The notes: generated by a model not told the origin, from the letters alone. A stretch of 64,000 nucleotides of DNA from Pedobacter sp. W3I1 (GCF_030816015.1 NZ_JAUSXN010000001.1:3534001-3598000); one strand, 5' to 3'; positions 28,046 to 39,233 are shown, counted from the first letter of the stretch. Numbers and translations are program-made.

Positions 28046-28804
28046 TTATCGACGAAGAACTGCTGTGATTAATACTGCAACTGCTGATATAGAAGCAATA
28101 ACTACTGGCATAATGCGTGTATTAGGACTATATTCAATCGCTTTTGATTTATCTGGCTCTACATACACCACATCGTTTTGTTTCAGATAAAAGAATGGAG
28201 AATCCATTACATCCTGATTATTGAGGTTAAGTCTTTTCATCACCCTTTGGCCATCCTGTTGTCTGATCACCAAAACATTTTCTCTTTTGCCATAAACGGT
28301 CATATCGCCCGCCATGCCCAATGCTTCTAAGAGGTTAATATTATCTCCCTGCACGGTAAAGGTCGACGGTCGGTTTACTTCACCAATTACCGTTACTTTA
28401 AAATTGACCAACTGAACATCAACTACCGGCTTTTTAACATACTTATCTAATTCTTTCGAGATGCTAGCCTGTGCTTGCTCAATGGTTAAACCTTCCAGGC
28501 GAATGTTGCCTACAACGGGTAGGTTAATCATTCCGTCTTTACTTACCCGGTAACCTTCTATTTTATAATTATTATCAGCGTTTGCATTTCTGGTATTAAC
28601 AGCAAATAATACATTAGATTCTTGATTTAAGCTATTTATGCTTACACTTAAAAGGTCATTCTGCTGAATTTTAACTTCCTGACCTTGAAGTTTCACTTCG
28701 CTAGTTTGTTTAGCCAGGTTACTGAAGTATACAAGATCTCTTCTGGGAGCGCATCCGGTGATAATGCCTGTATATATTGCGATAAATAATATTACTTTCT
28801 TCAT
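28046..28804 (-). CDS. wza: Wza-type outer-membrane polysaccharide export lipoprotein
   Basis: A 252-residue lipoprotein. The signal segment ends in ITGC with Cys18. A Poly_export domain covers about 40-120 (VKIQQNDLLSVSINSL, KDGMINLPVVGNIRLEGL) and an SLBB domain about 125-215 (VTVIGEVNRPSTFTVQGDN). A single hydrophobic span closes the protein (VVIASISAVAVLITAVL), where classical Wza has an amphipathic helix. It should form the export channel for the polymer. It is the first gene of the locus; upstream is a 713-bp intergenic region. Confidence 0.92.
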   Translation of the reverse strand: MKKVILFIAIYTGIITGCAPRRDLVYFSNLAKQTSEVKLQGQEVKIQQNDLLSVSINSLNQESNVLFAVNTRNANADNNYKIEGYRVSKDGMINLPVVGNIRLEGLTIEQAQASISKELDKYVKKPVVDVQLVNFKVTVIGEVNRPSTFTVQGDNINLLEALGMAGDMTVYGKRENVLVIRQQDGQRVMKRLNLNNQDVMDSPFFYLKQNDVVYVEPDKSKAIEYSPNTRIMPVVIASISAVAVLITAVLRR

Positions 28805-28923
28805 AGCTTAAGTAATGTTTAGTTTTTGTTTTGATTTATTGAGAACTAAGCTATGCAATTAAGATTCAATGTTTTATAGACAGATTGGGGTTGTATTTAA
28901 ATTGTATAAAATATAAACAGCAT

Positions 28924-28946
28924 GCACAGCATATTAAATGCTGTGC
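28924..28946. promoter_or_regulatory. 9-bp perfect palindrome upstream of wza (candidate operator or attenuator)
   Basis: GCACAGCAT and ATGCTGTGC are separated by ATTAA. There is no T-tract on either side, so it is not an intrinsic terminator. Its position 120-142 bp before the wza start fits a regulator-binding site or a leader hairpin. The regulator is unknown. Confidence 0.4.
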
Positions 28947-29128
28947 CCATAAATTGCACATCATTTGTAAATTTTACAACGCATAACTTGTATAATATTC
29001 TGGCGGGATTTTCACTCAAAAAAGCTCGGTTTCGGTTAAAATCTTAACCGGTCGAACTCAAAAAACAGCAGAAAATGTTTTAACATTTAAAAAAGCTGTT
29101 TAATACTACAATTTATAGGAGGTATAAA

Positions 29129-29176
29129 ATGATTTTTATAAAATTTCAAATCAAAACCACTGATCACGAAGCTTAG
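29129..29176 (+). CDS. Possible 15-codon leader peptide with a perfect Shine-Dalgarno
   Basis: An ATG at 29129 is preceded by AGGAGG at 29117-29122, and the frame runs 15 codons (MIFIKFQIKTTDHEA) to TAG. Perfect Shine-Dalgarno sequences are rare in Bacteroidetes, which makes the site stand out. There is no homology to judge by, and the frame could be chance. If real, it would be a leader peptide or small protein encoded 340 bp ahead of the acetyltransferase gene. Confidence 0.2.
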   Translation: MIFIKFQIKTTDHEA

Positions 29177-29517
29177 ATTGATGGGTTAGCAGATTATTTT
29201 ACCCTAACTAACAGGCTATATGTTGCGCTTCGCATATTTCTGTGCAACATATTTTACAATACATTTTTAAGCTTTTAAAAATTACATGTTGCCCAGTAGT
29301 ATTGAGGTTTCATCAACAACTGTTCGCTGTGAGCAATCCACCGAGATAAAACGATTAACATTAAAGTCAGACGCCTTAAGCAAGACCGAAAATTAAGTAA
29401 AATGCGCAACTGTAAATGCTGTAAACATGAATTAGCAAAATGTGCACAGTATGTTTTAAAAGGGTTTATAAGCATGTTTTATGCATAAATTCGTAAGAAA
29501 CCAAAAAAGAATGAAAT

Positions 29518-30195
29518 ATGAAAGTTATTATTTATGGAACTGGAAAAATGGCTGAATTTATCTGTTACTCATTTATGAATGACAGCGATTATAATGTTGA
29601 TGCATTTTGTGTTGATGATGCCTATGTGCCTCCTGCAGGCCATACGTTATTGGGATTACCCATATTAAGCTTCGCACAGGTGCTTAAAGATTGCCCTCCA
29701 GAAACCCATAAAATGCATATTGCCATTGGTAGAAACAGCGCCAGAGAAAGTGTATACCAAAAGGTAAGTGAATCTGGCTATAGTTTTGCAAATTATATTT
29801 CTTCGAAAGCTAATGTGTGGCCCGATTTAGTATTTGGCCATAACACTTTTATCGATCAATGTTGCGATATACAACCTTTTGTTACTATAAACAATAACTG
29901 TATGCTTATAGGTGCCCGAATCGGCCATCACTCTACCATAGGAGACAATGTTTTATTATCGGGTAATATATTAGCGGGTAATGTAACTATTGGCAATAAC
30001 TCTTTCTTAGGTATAAACTCCGCTGTTAAAGAAGATATTACCATTGGCAGCCATAACATTATTGGCGGAGGTGTTTTTATAAACAAGAATACTGAAGATT
30101 ATGCTATTGTTTCTAACGCTACAGTACCACAACGCGTAGGAGATTCTAAACGTTTTGTAATGTTTAACAAAGCTCAGGAGGTTAAACAGCCTTAA
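29518..30195 (+). CDS. NeuD/PglD-family sugar O/N-acetyltransferase (left-handed beta-helix)
   Basis: A 225-residue protein with the two-part PglD/NeuD layout. An N-terminal Rossmann-like domain binds the UDP-sugar (VIIYGTGKMAEFICYSF), and a C-terminal hexapeptide-repeat helix binds acetyl-CoA. The putative catalytic histidines are in IGHHSTIGDNVLLSGN. The family acetylates the 4-amino group of UDP-dideoxy sugars or O-acetylates sialic acids. Although transcribed away from the exopolysaccharide locus, it is the nearest gene to wza and completes a PglF-PglE-PglD-like set. A terminator follows at 30212-30246. Confidence 0.82.
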   Translation: MKVIIYGTGKMAEFICYSFMNDSDYNVDAFCVDDAYVPPAGHTLLGLPILSFAQVLKDCPPETHKMHIAIGRNSARESVYQKVSESGYSFANYISSKANVWPDLVFGHNTFIDQCCDIQPFVTINNNCMLIGARIGHHSTIGDNVLLSGNILAGNVTIGNNSFLGINSAVKEDITIGSHNIIGGGVFINKNTEDYAIVSNATVPQRVGDSKRFVMFNKAQEVKQP

Positions 30196-30211
30196 GAAAT
30201 GCTTAACGCGT

Positions 30212-30246
30212 AAAAGGGAAGCCATTTTTATGACTTCCCTTTTTTA
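30212..30246. terminator. Bidirectional intrinsic terminator
   Basis: AAAAGGGAAG and CTTCCCTTTT pair over 10 bp around a 12-nt loop, with T-tracts on both strands. It separates the convergent acetyltransferase (+) and receiver-domain (-) genes. Confidence 0.85.
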
Positions 30247-30262
30247 TTTAGCCTAAATGTAA

Positions 30263-30652
30263 TTAAACTTTTGTTCTATTTTCTGCGCTGCGTTTTAACT
30301 GTGCATTAATACGCTCCAAAACATCATAAATATCAAAAGGCTTACTGATATAATCATCTGCAAATGCATCAATAGCTTTCTGTTCGCTATTATTCTGAGC
30401 AGACATTACAATAATTGGGATGTGTTTAGTAAAAATATCGGTTTTTAAATCTTCACAAATTTCTGCCCCGTTTCCATCCGGCAACATTACATCAAGCAAG
30501 AAAAGATCAGGCATTGCATCCTGAATATTTTTCTTTAATTCAGCAAATGATGATGAAAGTTGTAATTCAAAGCCCTCATCCTTTAATAGAATTTCAATAA
30601 CGTTTCTGATCTCCTGATCATCCTCTAAAATGTGTATTCGTTTTCTTTCCAT
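30263..30652 (-). CDS. Single-domain response regulator receiver protein
   Basis: A 129-residue receiver domain with no output domain. The acidic pair is in HILEDDQE, the phosphorylated aspartate in LFLLDVMLPDGNG, the switch Ser/Thr in IIVMSAQ and the conserved lysine in DDYISKPF. I start it at the ATG at 30652; an upstream TTG would add only two residues. It may relay phosphate in a CheY/Spo0F-like way. No histidine kinase lies nearby. It shares direction with the DeoR gene upstream, 44 bp away. Confidence 0.88.
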   Translation of the reverse strand: MERKRIHILEDDQEIRNVIEILLKDEGFELQLSSSFAELKKNIQDAMPDLFLLDVMLPDGNGAEICEDLKTDIFTKHIPIIVMSAQNNSEQKAIDAFADDYISKPFDIYDVLERINAQLKRSAENRTKV

Positions 30653-30696
30653 ATTCAAATTATAATGTTTGGGATATACCGTTTGCGTGGAATGCG

Positions 30697-31461
30697 CTAT
30701 ACAATAGTAACAGTAACACCTAAACTCTCTAAATGTTTAACAATTTGTTCAGAAATTCCTTTATCGGTAATAATATGATCAATTTCTTCTAATCCACATA
30801 TTTTTCCGAAGCCTCTTTTTCCAAATTTAGTAGAATCGGCCAGTACAATTGTTTTTTGCGATGCACCGATCATTTTACGGTTTAAATGTGCTTCCATGGC
30901 GTTTGTAGTGGTTAAACCAAAATCAAGATCGATCCCATCAACCCCTAAAAACAATTTGTTAAAATAAAAATCCTGCAAAACCTGTTCTGCATAAGCGCCC
31001 ATTACCGATGAAGAACTTTTTCTAAGCAGGCCACCTAATTGTATCACTTCAATACTAGGCTCGCGCATTAATTCAAGCGCTACATTTAATGCAGAAGTAA
31101 CAACCGTTAAATTTGTTGCAGGCGCAATGTTCTTCGCAAAATAAAGCACTGTCGTACCCGATGCAATCACAATAGAATCATTATCATTTAACAATGCAGC
31201 AGCAGCAATGCCTATTTTATTCTTTTCGGTAGATTGTATTTTCTCTTTCTCATTAACCGGGCGATCTACCGTATAGGGATTGTTTACAGTTGCACCTCCA
31301 TGTGTTCTAAACAGAAGGCTTTTATCTTCCAGTAGTTTTAAGTCCTTTCTTATTGTTACAGACGATACTTTCAATTCCTTACATAAATCCACTACATTTA
31401 TGTATTGATCACGTTGCAGGCGACTTAAAATAAACTGGTGCCTCTCAGCCAAATTCATCAT
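30697..31461 (-). CDS. DeoR-family transcriptional repressor (GlpR-like)
   Basis: A 254-residue regulator when started at the ATG at 31461; a longer reading adds 14 hydrophobic residues that do not belong to the family. The N-terminal winged helix-turn-helix is LAERHQFILSRLQRDQYINV followed by VVDLCKELKVSSVTIRKDL and FRTHGGA. The C-terminal DeoRC sensor has ASGTTVLYFAKN and VTSALNVALEL, where a phosphorylated sugar is sensed. It is divergent from glpD with 158 bp between, so repression of the glycerol operon and itself is likely. Two TTTCG motifs in that gap are candidate sites. Confidence 0.88.
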   Translation of the reverse strand: MMNLAERHQFILSRLQRDQYINVVDLCKELKVSSVTIRKDLKLLEDKSLLFRTHGGATVNNPYTVDRPVNEKEKIQSTEKNKIGIAAAALLNDNDSIVIASGTTVLYFAKNIAPATNLTVVTSALNVALELMREPSIEVIQLGGLLRKSSSSVMGAYAEQVLQDFYFNKLFLGVDGIDLDFGLTTTNAMEAHLNRKMIGASQKTIVLADSTKFGKRGFGKICGLEEIDHIITDKGISEQIVKHLESLGVTVTIV

Positions 31462-31559
31462 AGTATATTTAATTAGCGTGCTGCAAATTAGCAATAAAAA
31501 CATTCTTTAAAATATTTTACACAAATATTTAATAAATTTTTAACACACATATTATATTA

Positions 31560-31600
31560 TTTCGATTATGATTTCTTATAATTGCGTATTGTTTCGTTTT
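31560..31600 (+). promoter_or_regulatory. Candidate DeoR/GlpR operator half-sites
   Basis: TTTCGATT (31560-31567) and TTTCGTTTT (31592-31600) lie 32 bp apart, about three helical turns, just before glpD. TTTCG-type motifs are reported for GlpR of Pseudomonas. The assignment here is inference from position beside a DeoR-family gene. Confidence 0.35.
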
Positions 31601-31619
31601 ATTATTTTTACAGATTTAA

Positions 31620-34717
<3,098 letters not shown>

Positions 34718-34726
34718 CAAAGAGCC

Positions 34727-34758
34727 GTCGTCACCCTGAATTTAGTTCAGGGTCTTTT
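34727..34758. repeat. Single REP-type palindrome between glpK and glpF
   Basis: GTCGTCA is followed by ACCCTGAA, a TTTAG loop and TTCAGGGT, then TCTTTT. It is one half of the two-hairpin repeat seen elsewhere in the window. The T-run behind the stem means it could also reduce read-through from glpK into glpF. Confidence 0.75.
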
Positions 34759-34825
34759 ATTCCGGAATAAGTATTAATCTATTTCTGAATAGTAAATTAA
34801 TTATGAATCGCTTAAAATTTTTACG

Positions 34826-35566
34826 ATGAATGTATATCTCGCAGAATTTATTGGTACTGCACTAATGATTCTTTTAGGAAACGGTGTAGTAGCTAATGTA
34901 GTACTTAAAGGCACCAAAGGCAATAATAGTGGGTGGATTGTAATTACAACTGCCTGGGCGCTTGCCGTATTTGTAGGCGTTGTTGTTGCCGGCCCGTATA
35001 GTGGAGCGCACTTAAATCCAATTGTAACACTCGGACTTGCCATCGGAAAAGGCTTCAGCTGGGCATTGGTTCCATTTTATATTATTGCACAACTGGCTGG
35101 TGCAATGACAGGATCTTTTCTGGTTTGGCTTATTTACAAAGATCATTTCGATGCCACAGATGATCAGGGCTTAAAGGCCGCACCTTTTGCAACTGCCCCA
35201 GCCATTAGAAATATGTCGTCAAATTTGGTGTCTGAAATTATTGGCACTTTCGTTTTAATCTTCGTAATCTTTTATTTTACTGATGCCAGTATGGGCACAA
35301 AAGAAACGGTTACCACCCCTATTGGCTTAGGTTCAATGGGCGCCATCCCAGTAGCATTTCTAGTATGGGTAATTGGTTTGGCTTTGGGAGGAACAACCGG
35401 ATACGCCATAAATCCGGCAAGAGATTTAGGTCCCCGGATTATTCACTTTTTAATCCCAATGAAAGGAAAAGGAAGTAGCGACTGGGGTTATGCCTGGGTA
35501 CCAATTGTTGGTCCGATAATCGGCTCGGTATTAGCCGCAGTTGCATTTTTACTGATTAGTAAGTAA
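34826..35566 (+). CDS. glpF: Glycerol facilitator (aquaglyceroporin)
   Basis: A 246-residue MIP-family channel with six membrane spans. The two half-helix motifs are SGAHLNPIVTLG (NPI in place of the canonical NPA) and GYAINPARDLGPRI (NPA with the aquaglyceroporin Asp and the selectivity Arg). Glycerol uptake is the expected role, in line with glpD and glpK just upstream. The 108-bp gap to glpK holds one REP palindrome. Confidence 0.94.
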   Translation: MNVYLAEFIGTALMILLGNGVVANVVLKGTKGNNSGWIVITTAWALAVFVGVVVAGPYSGAHLNPIVTLGLAIGKGFSWALVPFYIIAQLAGAMTGSFLVWLIYKDHFDATDDQGLKAAPFATAPAIRNMSSNLVSEIIGTFVLIFVIFYFTDASMGTKETVTTPIGLGSMGAIPVAFLVWVIGLALGGTTGYAINPARDLGPRIIHFLIPMKGKGSSDWGYAWVPIVGPIIGSVLAAVAFLLISK

Positions 35567-35609
35567 TACATCCTCTTTATCGTCATTGCGAGAAGGCTTT
35601 AGTTGTGTA

Positions 35610-35774
35610 GTCAGATGTTACCATCTGTGGTTAAATACTTTGTGGTGTCTGTTGTTCCCAACTCACACGACGTTGTCTATCAGTCAGATGGTAACATCTG
35701 ACATCACGAACATTGAAGAAGTATAATTTCAAAACTTATTTAGTGTCAGATAGTAACATCTGACTTCACGAACA
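35610..35774. repeat. Three copies of a GTAACATCTGAC palindrome family
   Basis: Copies at 35683-35712 and 35745-35774 agree in 28 of 30 positions and contain GTCAGATGGTAACATCTGAC or a variant. A third, at 35610-35627, is in inverted orientation and shorter. Each can fold into a 7-8 bp stem. Confidence 0.75.
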
Positions 35775-35872
35775 AGTAATTAATTCTTTCGATGCGAATT
35801 AAAGAAATCGCAAGTGCAGGTACAATAAAAATAGGGAAATCATCATCTCGACTGAAACGCAGTCCCGAACGT

Positions 35873-36362
35873 TCCTATCGTGTGGACACATCTTTTTCCA
35901 GAATGGTTTGGGCATCATGCCAGCTGGCTTTAATAAACCACAGTCTTTACCGAAGGACGCTGTCAATCCCAAGTGGCGGGAGAATCAAAAAAACAGGTGT
36001 ACAATGGCCCAAATAGCATTATCAAACCTGAAACGCAGTGGTTTTGTGTTCATTAGCGCTGAATTCAATTTTAATATAAATTGAACACAAAACGAAGTGC
36101 CACTGTTTTTTTGATGAGCGTGGGGTGGTGAGAAGCCACATTGCTGGATTGACAAAGCGCTTTGGGTACTTTGGCGCTTCAAAGTACCATGCCACCGCGG
36201 CATAGAGCGGAAAAATAAACAAATATTTGTGCCGACACTTGATAGTTTTTTTTAGAATCAGGGGGCTCTTAATAGCAGGAAAGATACTGATCCCGAAGCT
36301 TCGGGACAGCATGACGATCGCCTTAGGAATATGTGCTAACAAAGAGTGTCCACACGATAGGA
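35873..36362. mobile_element. MITE-like element, 490 bp, with 17-bp terminal inverted repeats
   Basis: TCCTATCGTGTGGACAC at 35873-35889 is repeated exactly in inverted orientation at 36346-36362; homology continues as TCTTT after a one-base gap. Inside, TTTTGTGTTCA/TGAACACAAAA (11 bp) and GGTACTTTG/CAAAGTACC (9 bp, 36165-36188) can form stems, and near the right end lies a REP half with the palindrome CCCGAAGCTTCGGG (36293-36306). No transposase frame is present. Frames on the minus strand inside it look like translated repeat, not genes. No clear target duplication was found. Confidence 0.6.
36283..36321. repeat. REP half-element, CCCGAAGCTTCGGG variant
   Basis: A stretch starting AAGATACTGAT and ending ACAGCATGACGATCG surrounds the perfect 14-bp palindrome. 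The same variant is found at 55685-55720. It lies inside the right part of the MITE-like element. Confidence 0.6.
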
Positions 36363-36371
36363 TTTATCGGG

Positions 36372-36429
36372 GAAGCAATCTTTAAATTTATCTTATTAGA
36401 TTGCTTCGTCGTTCCTCCTCGCAATGACG
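36372..36429. repeat. Dispersed hairpin repeat (GAAGCAATCT stem)
   Basis: GAAGCAATCT pairs with AGATTGCTTC over 10 bp, followed by GTCGTTCCTCCTCGCAATGA. I recognise this as a type of repeat common in Bacteroidetes intergenic DNA; that is from memory, not from a search. It ends just before the stop of the M16 gene. Confidence 0.55.
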
Positions 36430-36440
36430 ACCCATAAAAG

Positions 36441-37724
36441 TTACTGAAATGCTGCTCTTCCTACTTGTTCATCGCCTAAGTATATCCAAATGGCACCTTT
36501 TAAATATTTCCCAAAAGAATCTTTCATGTCTTGCAAGCTTACTTTATTAAAGTTTGCCACCATATTCTCAGTTATACTATAATCGCCAAGAACTTCAGCC
36601 TCACCTAAATCCTTCACAATCGAGCTTGCGCTCTCCTGATGCCTGTAGTACCTGTCACGATGATCTTTTTTTAATGCCTCAAGATAACGTTCACCATACT
36701 TCCCTTCTCTAATATTGTTGTAAACCGTAACCATTGCTTTAAAGGCTTTTTTAGGTTGAGTGGTACTTACAAACATAGAAGTATAAGGAATCTGTTGCAC
36801 TTTAACCGTTGCTCCTGGTGCATACGACAAACCAAGTTTAGTTCTCAGTTCATAATTCATACTCCCGCTTAATGCATTAATGGTTAGCACAAAAGCATAA
36901 TAATCGGCATTCGTCATGGTAGGCGCATTCATAATGCAACTCATGTAATTGGTTGCAATATCTCTTTGTTCTATTACCAAATGCTCTCCTGTTAAAGTCT
37001 TACGATCGTAAGTTGGTGGTGTATAGTCTTTTCCTTTAAGTGCACTAAAAGAAGCTTGAATCTTCTTTTCCAGTTCTTCTTTTGTAATATTTCCAGCCAC
37101 TACCAAAAACATTTTATTCTTGTTCAGCAATTCGTTATGGTAATAATTGCTCACCATTTCAGCGGTAAAGCCACCTACAGTTTTGCTTGTGCCCAAAGGA
37201 TTAATGCTGTAAGGCGAATCTTTAAACATGTTCTCCATGGCCAACTGCTCAATCCTTGTTTCAGGATCAGATTGACTATGATAAATACCGGTAATCATAC
37301 GCTCTTTAGTGGTTTGAAACTCCGTTTTATCAAAGGCAGGATTAACTACTGCATCTGAAAAAAGTTTCCAGCCCTGATCAAGATATTTAGAAATACAATC
37401 CATGCTAATGGTGCCATAGTCAGTTCCTGATGAGCCTGAAATATCAATTCCGTACTCATCAGCTAACTCCTGATAATCAACAACACTGTAATTTTTAGTA
37501 CCGCAGGTAGCTGCAGATGCCAAAGCCAGATTTTCAATCCCTGCCCTTTCCGCATTATAATTCATTACACCACCTTTAAAAAACATGCTCATGCTAACCG
37601 TTTCCTTCTGTGTAGGTTTTAAAATCACTTTTAAACCATTTACATCAAATGAAATGGCTTTGGTTTGCGCGTTGGCAATATGAAAAACTAAGATTAAGTT
37701 TATAAAAAATATGAATCTTTTCAT
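36441..37724 (-). CDS. M16-family peptidase homologue, subunit without zinc motif
   Basis: A 427-residue secreted protein with a signal peptide ending HIANAQ. It has the M16B fold over its length, but the place where HxxEH should stand reads AGIENLALASA, so the zinc ligands are missing. Such proteins form heterodimers with an active partner, as in mitochondrial-processing-peptidase-like and bacterial M16 pairs. The active partner is the gene directly upstream (11 bp gap, same operon). It is probably periplasmic. It is not a pseudogene: length and frame are intact. Confidence 0.87.
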   Translation of the reverse strand: MKRFIFFINLILVFHIANAQTKAISFDVNGLKVILKPTQKETVSMSMFFKGGVMNYNAERAGIENLALASAATCGTKNYSVVDYQELADEYGIDISGSSGTDYGTISMDCISKYLDQGWKLFSDAVVNPAFDKTEFQTTKERMITGIYHSQSDPETRIEQLAMENMFKDSPYSINPLGTSKTVGGFTAEMVSNYYHNELLNKNKMFLVVAGNITKEELEKKIQASFSALKGKDYTPPTYDRKTLTGEHLVIEQRDIATNYMSCIMNAPTMTNADYYAFVLTINALSGSMNYELRTKLGLSYAPGATVKVQQIPYTSMFVSTTQPKKAFKAMVTVYNNIREGKYGERYLEALKKDHRDRYYRHQESASSIVKDLGEAEVLGDYSITENMVANFNKVSLQDMKDSFGKYLKGAIWIYLGDEQVGRAAFQ

Positions 37725-37735
37725 GGAGCGTAAGG

Positions 37736-39106
37736 TTAGTTAGCTGATTTAAAAAATGTTTCTGGCTTCACTTCATTCATACCTGCTTTATCCATCATCA
37801 GGCCAGCACAATAAGGTTTGTCTTTAATATACTTGCGTACATAATCGAGCAAATCTTTCCTTGTTACTTTATTTACATTTTCTTCGTAATGAGTATAATA
37901 ATCAATGGATGCTGAAGCCCACCAAAATGAAAGTAAATGTGCATAATCGGAAGTAACCTCTCTCCTTTCAACCTGTTCAATAGACAATAACCTTTTGGCT
38001 CTTTCAATCTGTAAATCAGATAAATAATCGTCATTGGCCCAAAGCGAAATTTGCTTCAGTACTTCCTGATAACATTCTTTTATTTTTGCTGGATTAGGAC
38101 TCACCATCAAACTAATTGGCCCGGTATATTTTTGCGTATAATAATTTACATCTGCCTGTTGGGCCAATCCGGAATTAATGAGTGCCTGTTTCATTTTAGA
38201 GCCGTTTTGATTAACAATAAAAGAAAAAACATCGGCAGCATAAGTGGCCGGAATATCGTTTCTGGTATCGGGACCATGCCAGCTAAAAAGCATAAATGGA
38301 ACAGGGCTCTTATTCGATTCTACAAAATAATAATCATTTTTTTGAAGTGGTTTAAACTCTGGAATTGGCCATTTAACAAAAGGATCAACAGGTGATCGTT
38401 TCCAGCTTCCAAAAACAGAATTTACATAGCTAAAGGCCTCATCAACTTTAACATCGCCGGCAATTACCAGAACAGCGTTATTTGGCCAATAGTATTTATT
38501 TTTAATAGAATCCATTTTTGATGGAGTAGCTGATAAAATTACCTCATGGCTACCGATTACATTTTTACGGGAATAATTTGCACCCCACATATGTCGCGAA
38601 TTGGCCTCTATCAAAGCAAATACCGGACTCGATTCGTGTCTCGTAAACTCGGCATTTACCACTTCATTTTCCAAAGCCATATCTTCTTTTATGAATTTTG
38701 GATAACGGATAGAGGAGTTCATTAAATTTAAACCTGGCTTTAAATTAGCAGCAGGAAGTGTAAAAAAATAATTCACCACTTCTTCTCGCGTAGTGGCATT
38801 CGAATTAATATCAAGATCGTTCATTCTCGAATTTAAACGCTCGAAATCGGGATAATCTTTATTAGCCTTAAAAAATAAATGTTCGTAAAGGTGACTTAAG
38901 CCGTTAAATTCATCGGTTTCGGTAAAAGAACCATTTCTACAGGCCATTTCGATGGTAACCAGCGGTACCGTCCGATCTACAACGACCAGCACTTCCAAAC
39001 CGTTATCAAGTTTTTTGAAGTGCATGTTTTCTCCGAGTTTTTCCTGAGCAAAAGCAGAACTAAGACATAATATATAGGCCAGGGAGCTAAATAATAGAGA
39101 GCGCAT
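37736..39106 (-). CDS. M16-family zinc peptidase, active subunit
   Basis: A 456-residue secreted peptidase. The signal peptide ends SSAFAQ. The inverted zinc motif HLYEH is at 72-76, and the distal glutamate region ENEVVNAEF follows at the expected distance. It probably works in the periplasm as a heterodimer with the next gene, cleaving peptides or small proteins. It is the first gene of a two-gene operon. The substrate is unknown. Confidence 0.9.
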   Translation of the reverse strand: MRSLLFSSLAYILCLSSAFAQEKLGENMHFKKLDNGLEVLVVVDRTVPLVTIEMACRNGSFTETDEFNGLSHLYEHLFFKANKDYPDFERLNSRMNDLDINSNATTREEVVNYFFTLPAANLKPGLNLMNSSIRYPKFIKEDMALENEVVNAEFTRHESSPVFALIEANSRHMWGANYSRKNVIGSHEVILSATPSKMDSIKNKYYWPNNAVLVIAGDVKVDEAFSYVNSVFGSWKRSPVDPFVKWPIPEFKPLQKNDYYFVESNKSPVPFMLFSWHGPDTRNDIPATYAADVFSFIVNQNGSKMKQALINSGLAQQADVNYYTQKYTGPISLMVSPNPAKIKECYQEVLKQISLWANDDYLSDLQIERAKRLLSIEQVERREVTSDYAHLLSFWWASASIDYYTHYEENVNKVTRKDLLDYVRKYIKDKPYCAGLMMDKAGMNEVKPETFFKSAN

Positions 39107-39233
39107 ATTTTAATTAAATTTTAACACCAAATAAGTGTTAATCTTCCACTTTAACAAATAAAAAACGCTTTATTTATAAATCGCCATTATTGAAAGCATA
39201 TATGAATAATTATAGTTTATATGGTTAAATAAT

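Larger units (their letters stand above)
28805..29517. other. Divergent intergenic region with several inverted repeats
   Basis: This 713-bp region separates wza (minus) from the acetyltransferase gene (plus) and must hold both promoters; none is clear enough to place. Perfect inverted repeats are seen at 28924-28932/28938-28946 (9 bp, 5-nt loop), 29033-29039/29044-29050 (7 bp, 4-nt loop) and 29218-29226/29244-29252 (9 bp, 17-nt loop). The first lies 120 bp before wza and is a plausible operator. A short frame at 29129-29176 has a perfect AGGAGG in front of it. Confidence 0.55.
35567..36440. other. Gene-free repeat nest downstream of glpF
   Basis: No convincing gene is seen in 874 bp. The outer ends carry a 12-bp inverted pair (CGTCATTGCGAG at 35581-35592, CTCGCAATGACG at 36418-36429). 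Inside are three palindromes of one family (35610-35764), a 490-bp element with 17-bp terminal inverted repeats (35873-36362) and a 10-bp hairpin (36372-36381 with 36398-36407). It looks like a landing zone for non-coding mobile repeats between two convergent genes. Confidence 0.7.

Noticed and set aside
28023..28046. Transcription stop between wza and wzc
   Set aside because: The gap is only 22 bp and holds no hairpin with a T-tract.
29275..29475. 66-codon frame on the minus strand in the wza-acetyltransferase gap
   Set aside because: No family character, Leu/Cys-rich composition typical of chance frames, and it spans a region of palindromes.
35792..36016. 74-codon plus-strand frame crossing the left end of the MITE-like element
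   Set aside because: It crosses the terminal inverted repeat and has no recognisable domain.
36022..36342. 106-codon frame on the minus strand inside the MITE-like element
   Set aside because: It translates repeat DNA (the REP half and the internal stems) and has no start signal; it is part of the mobile element.
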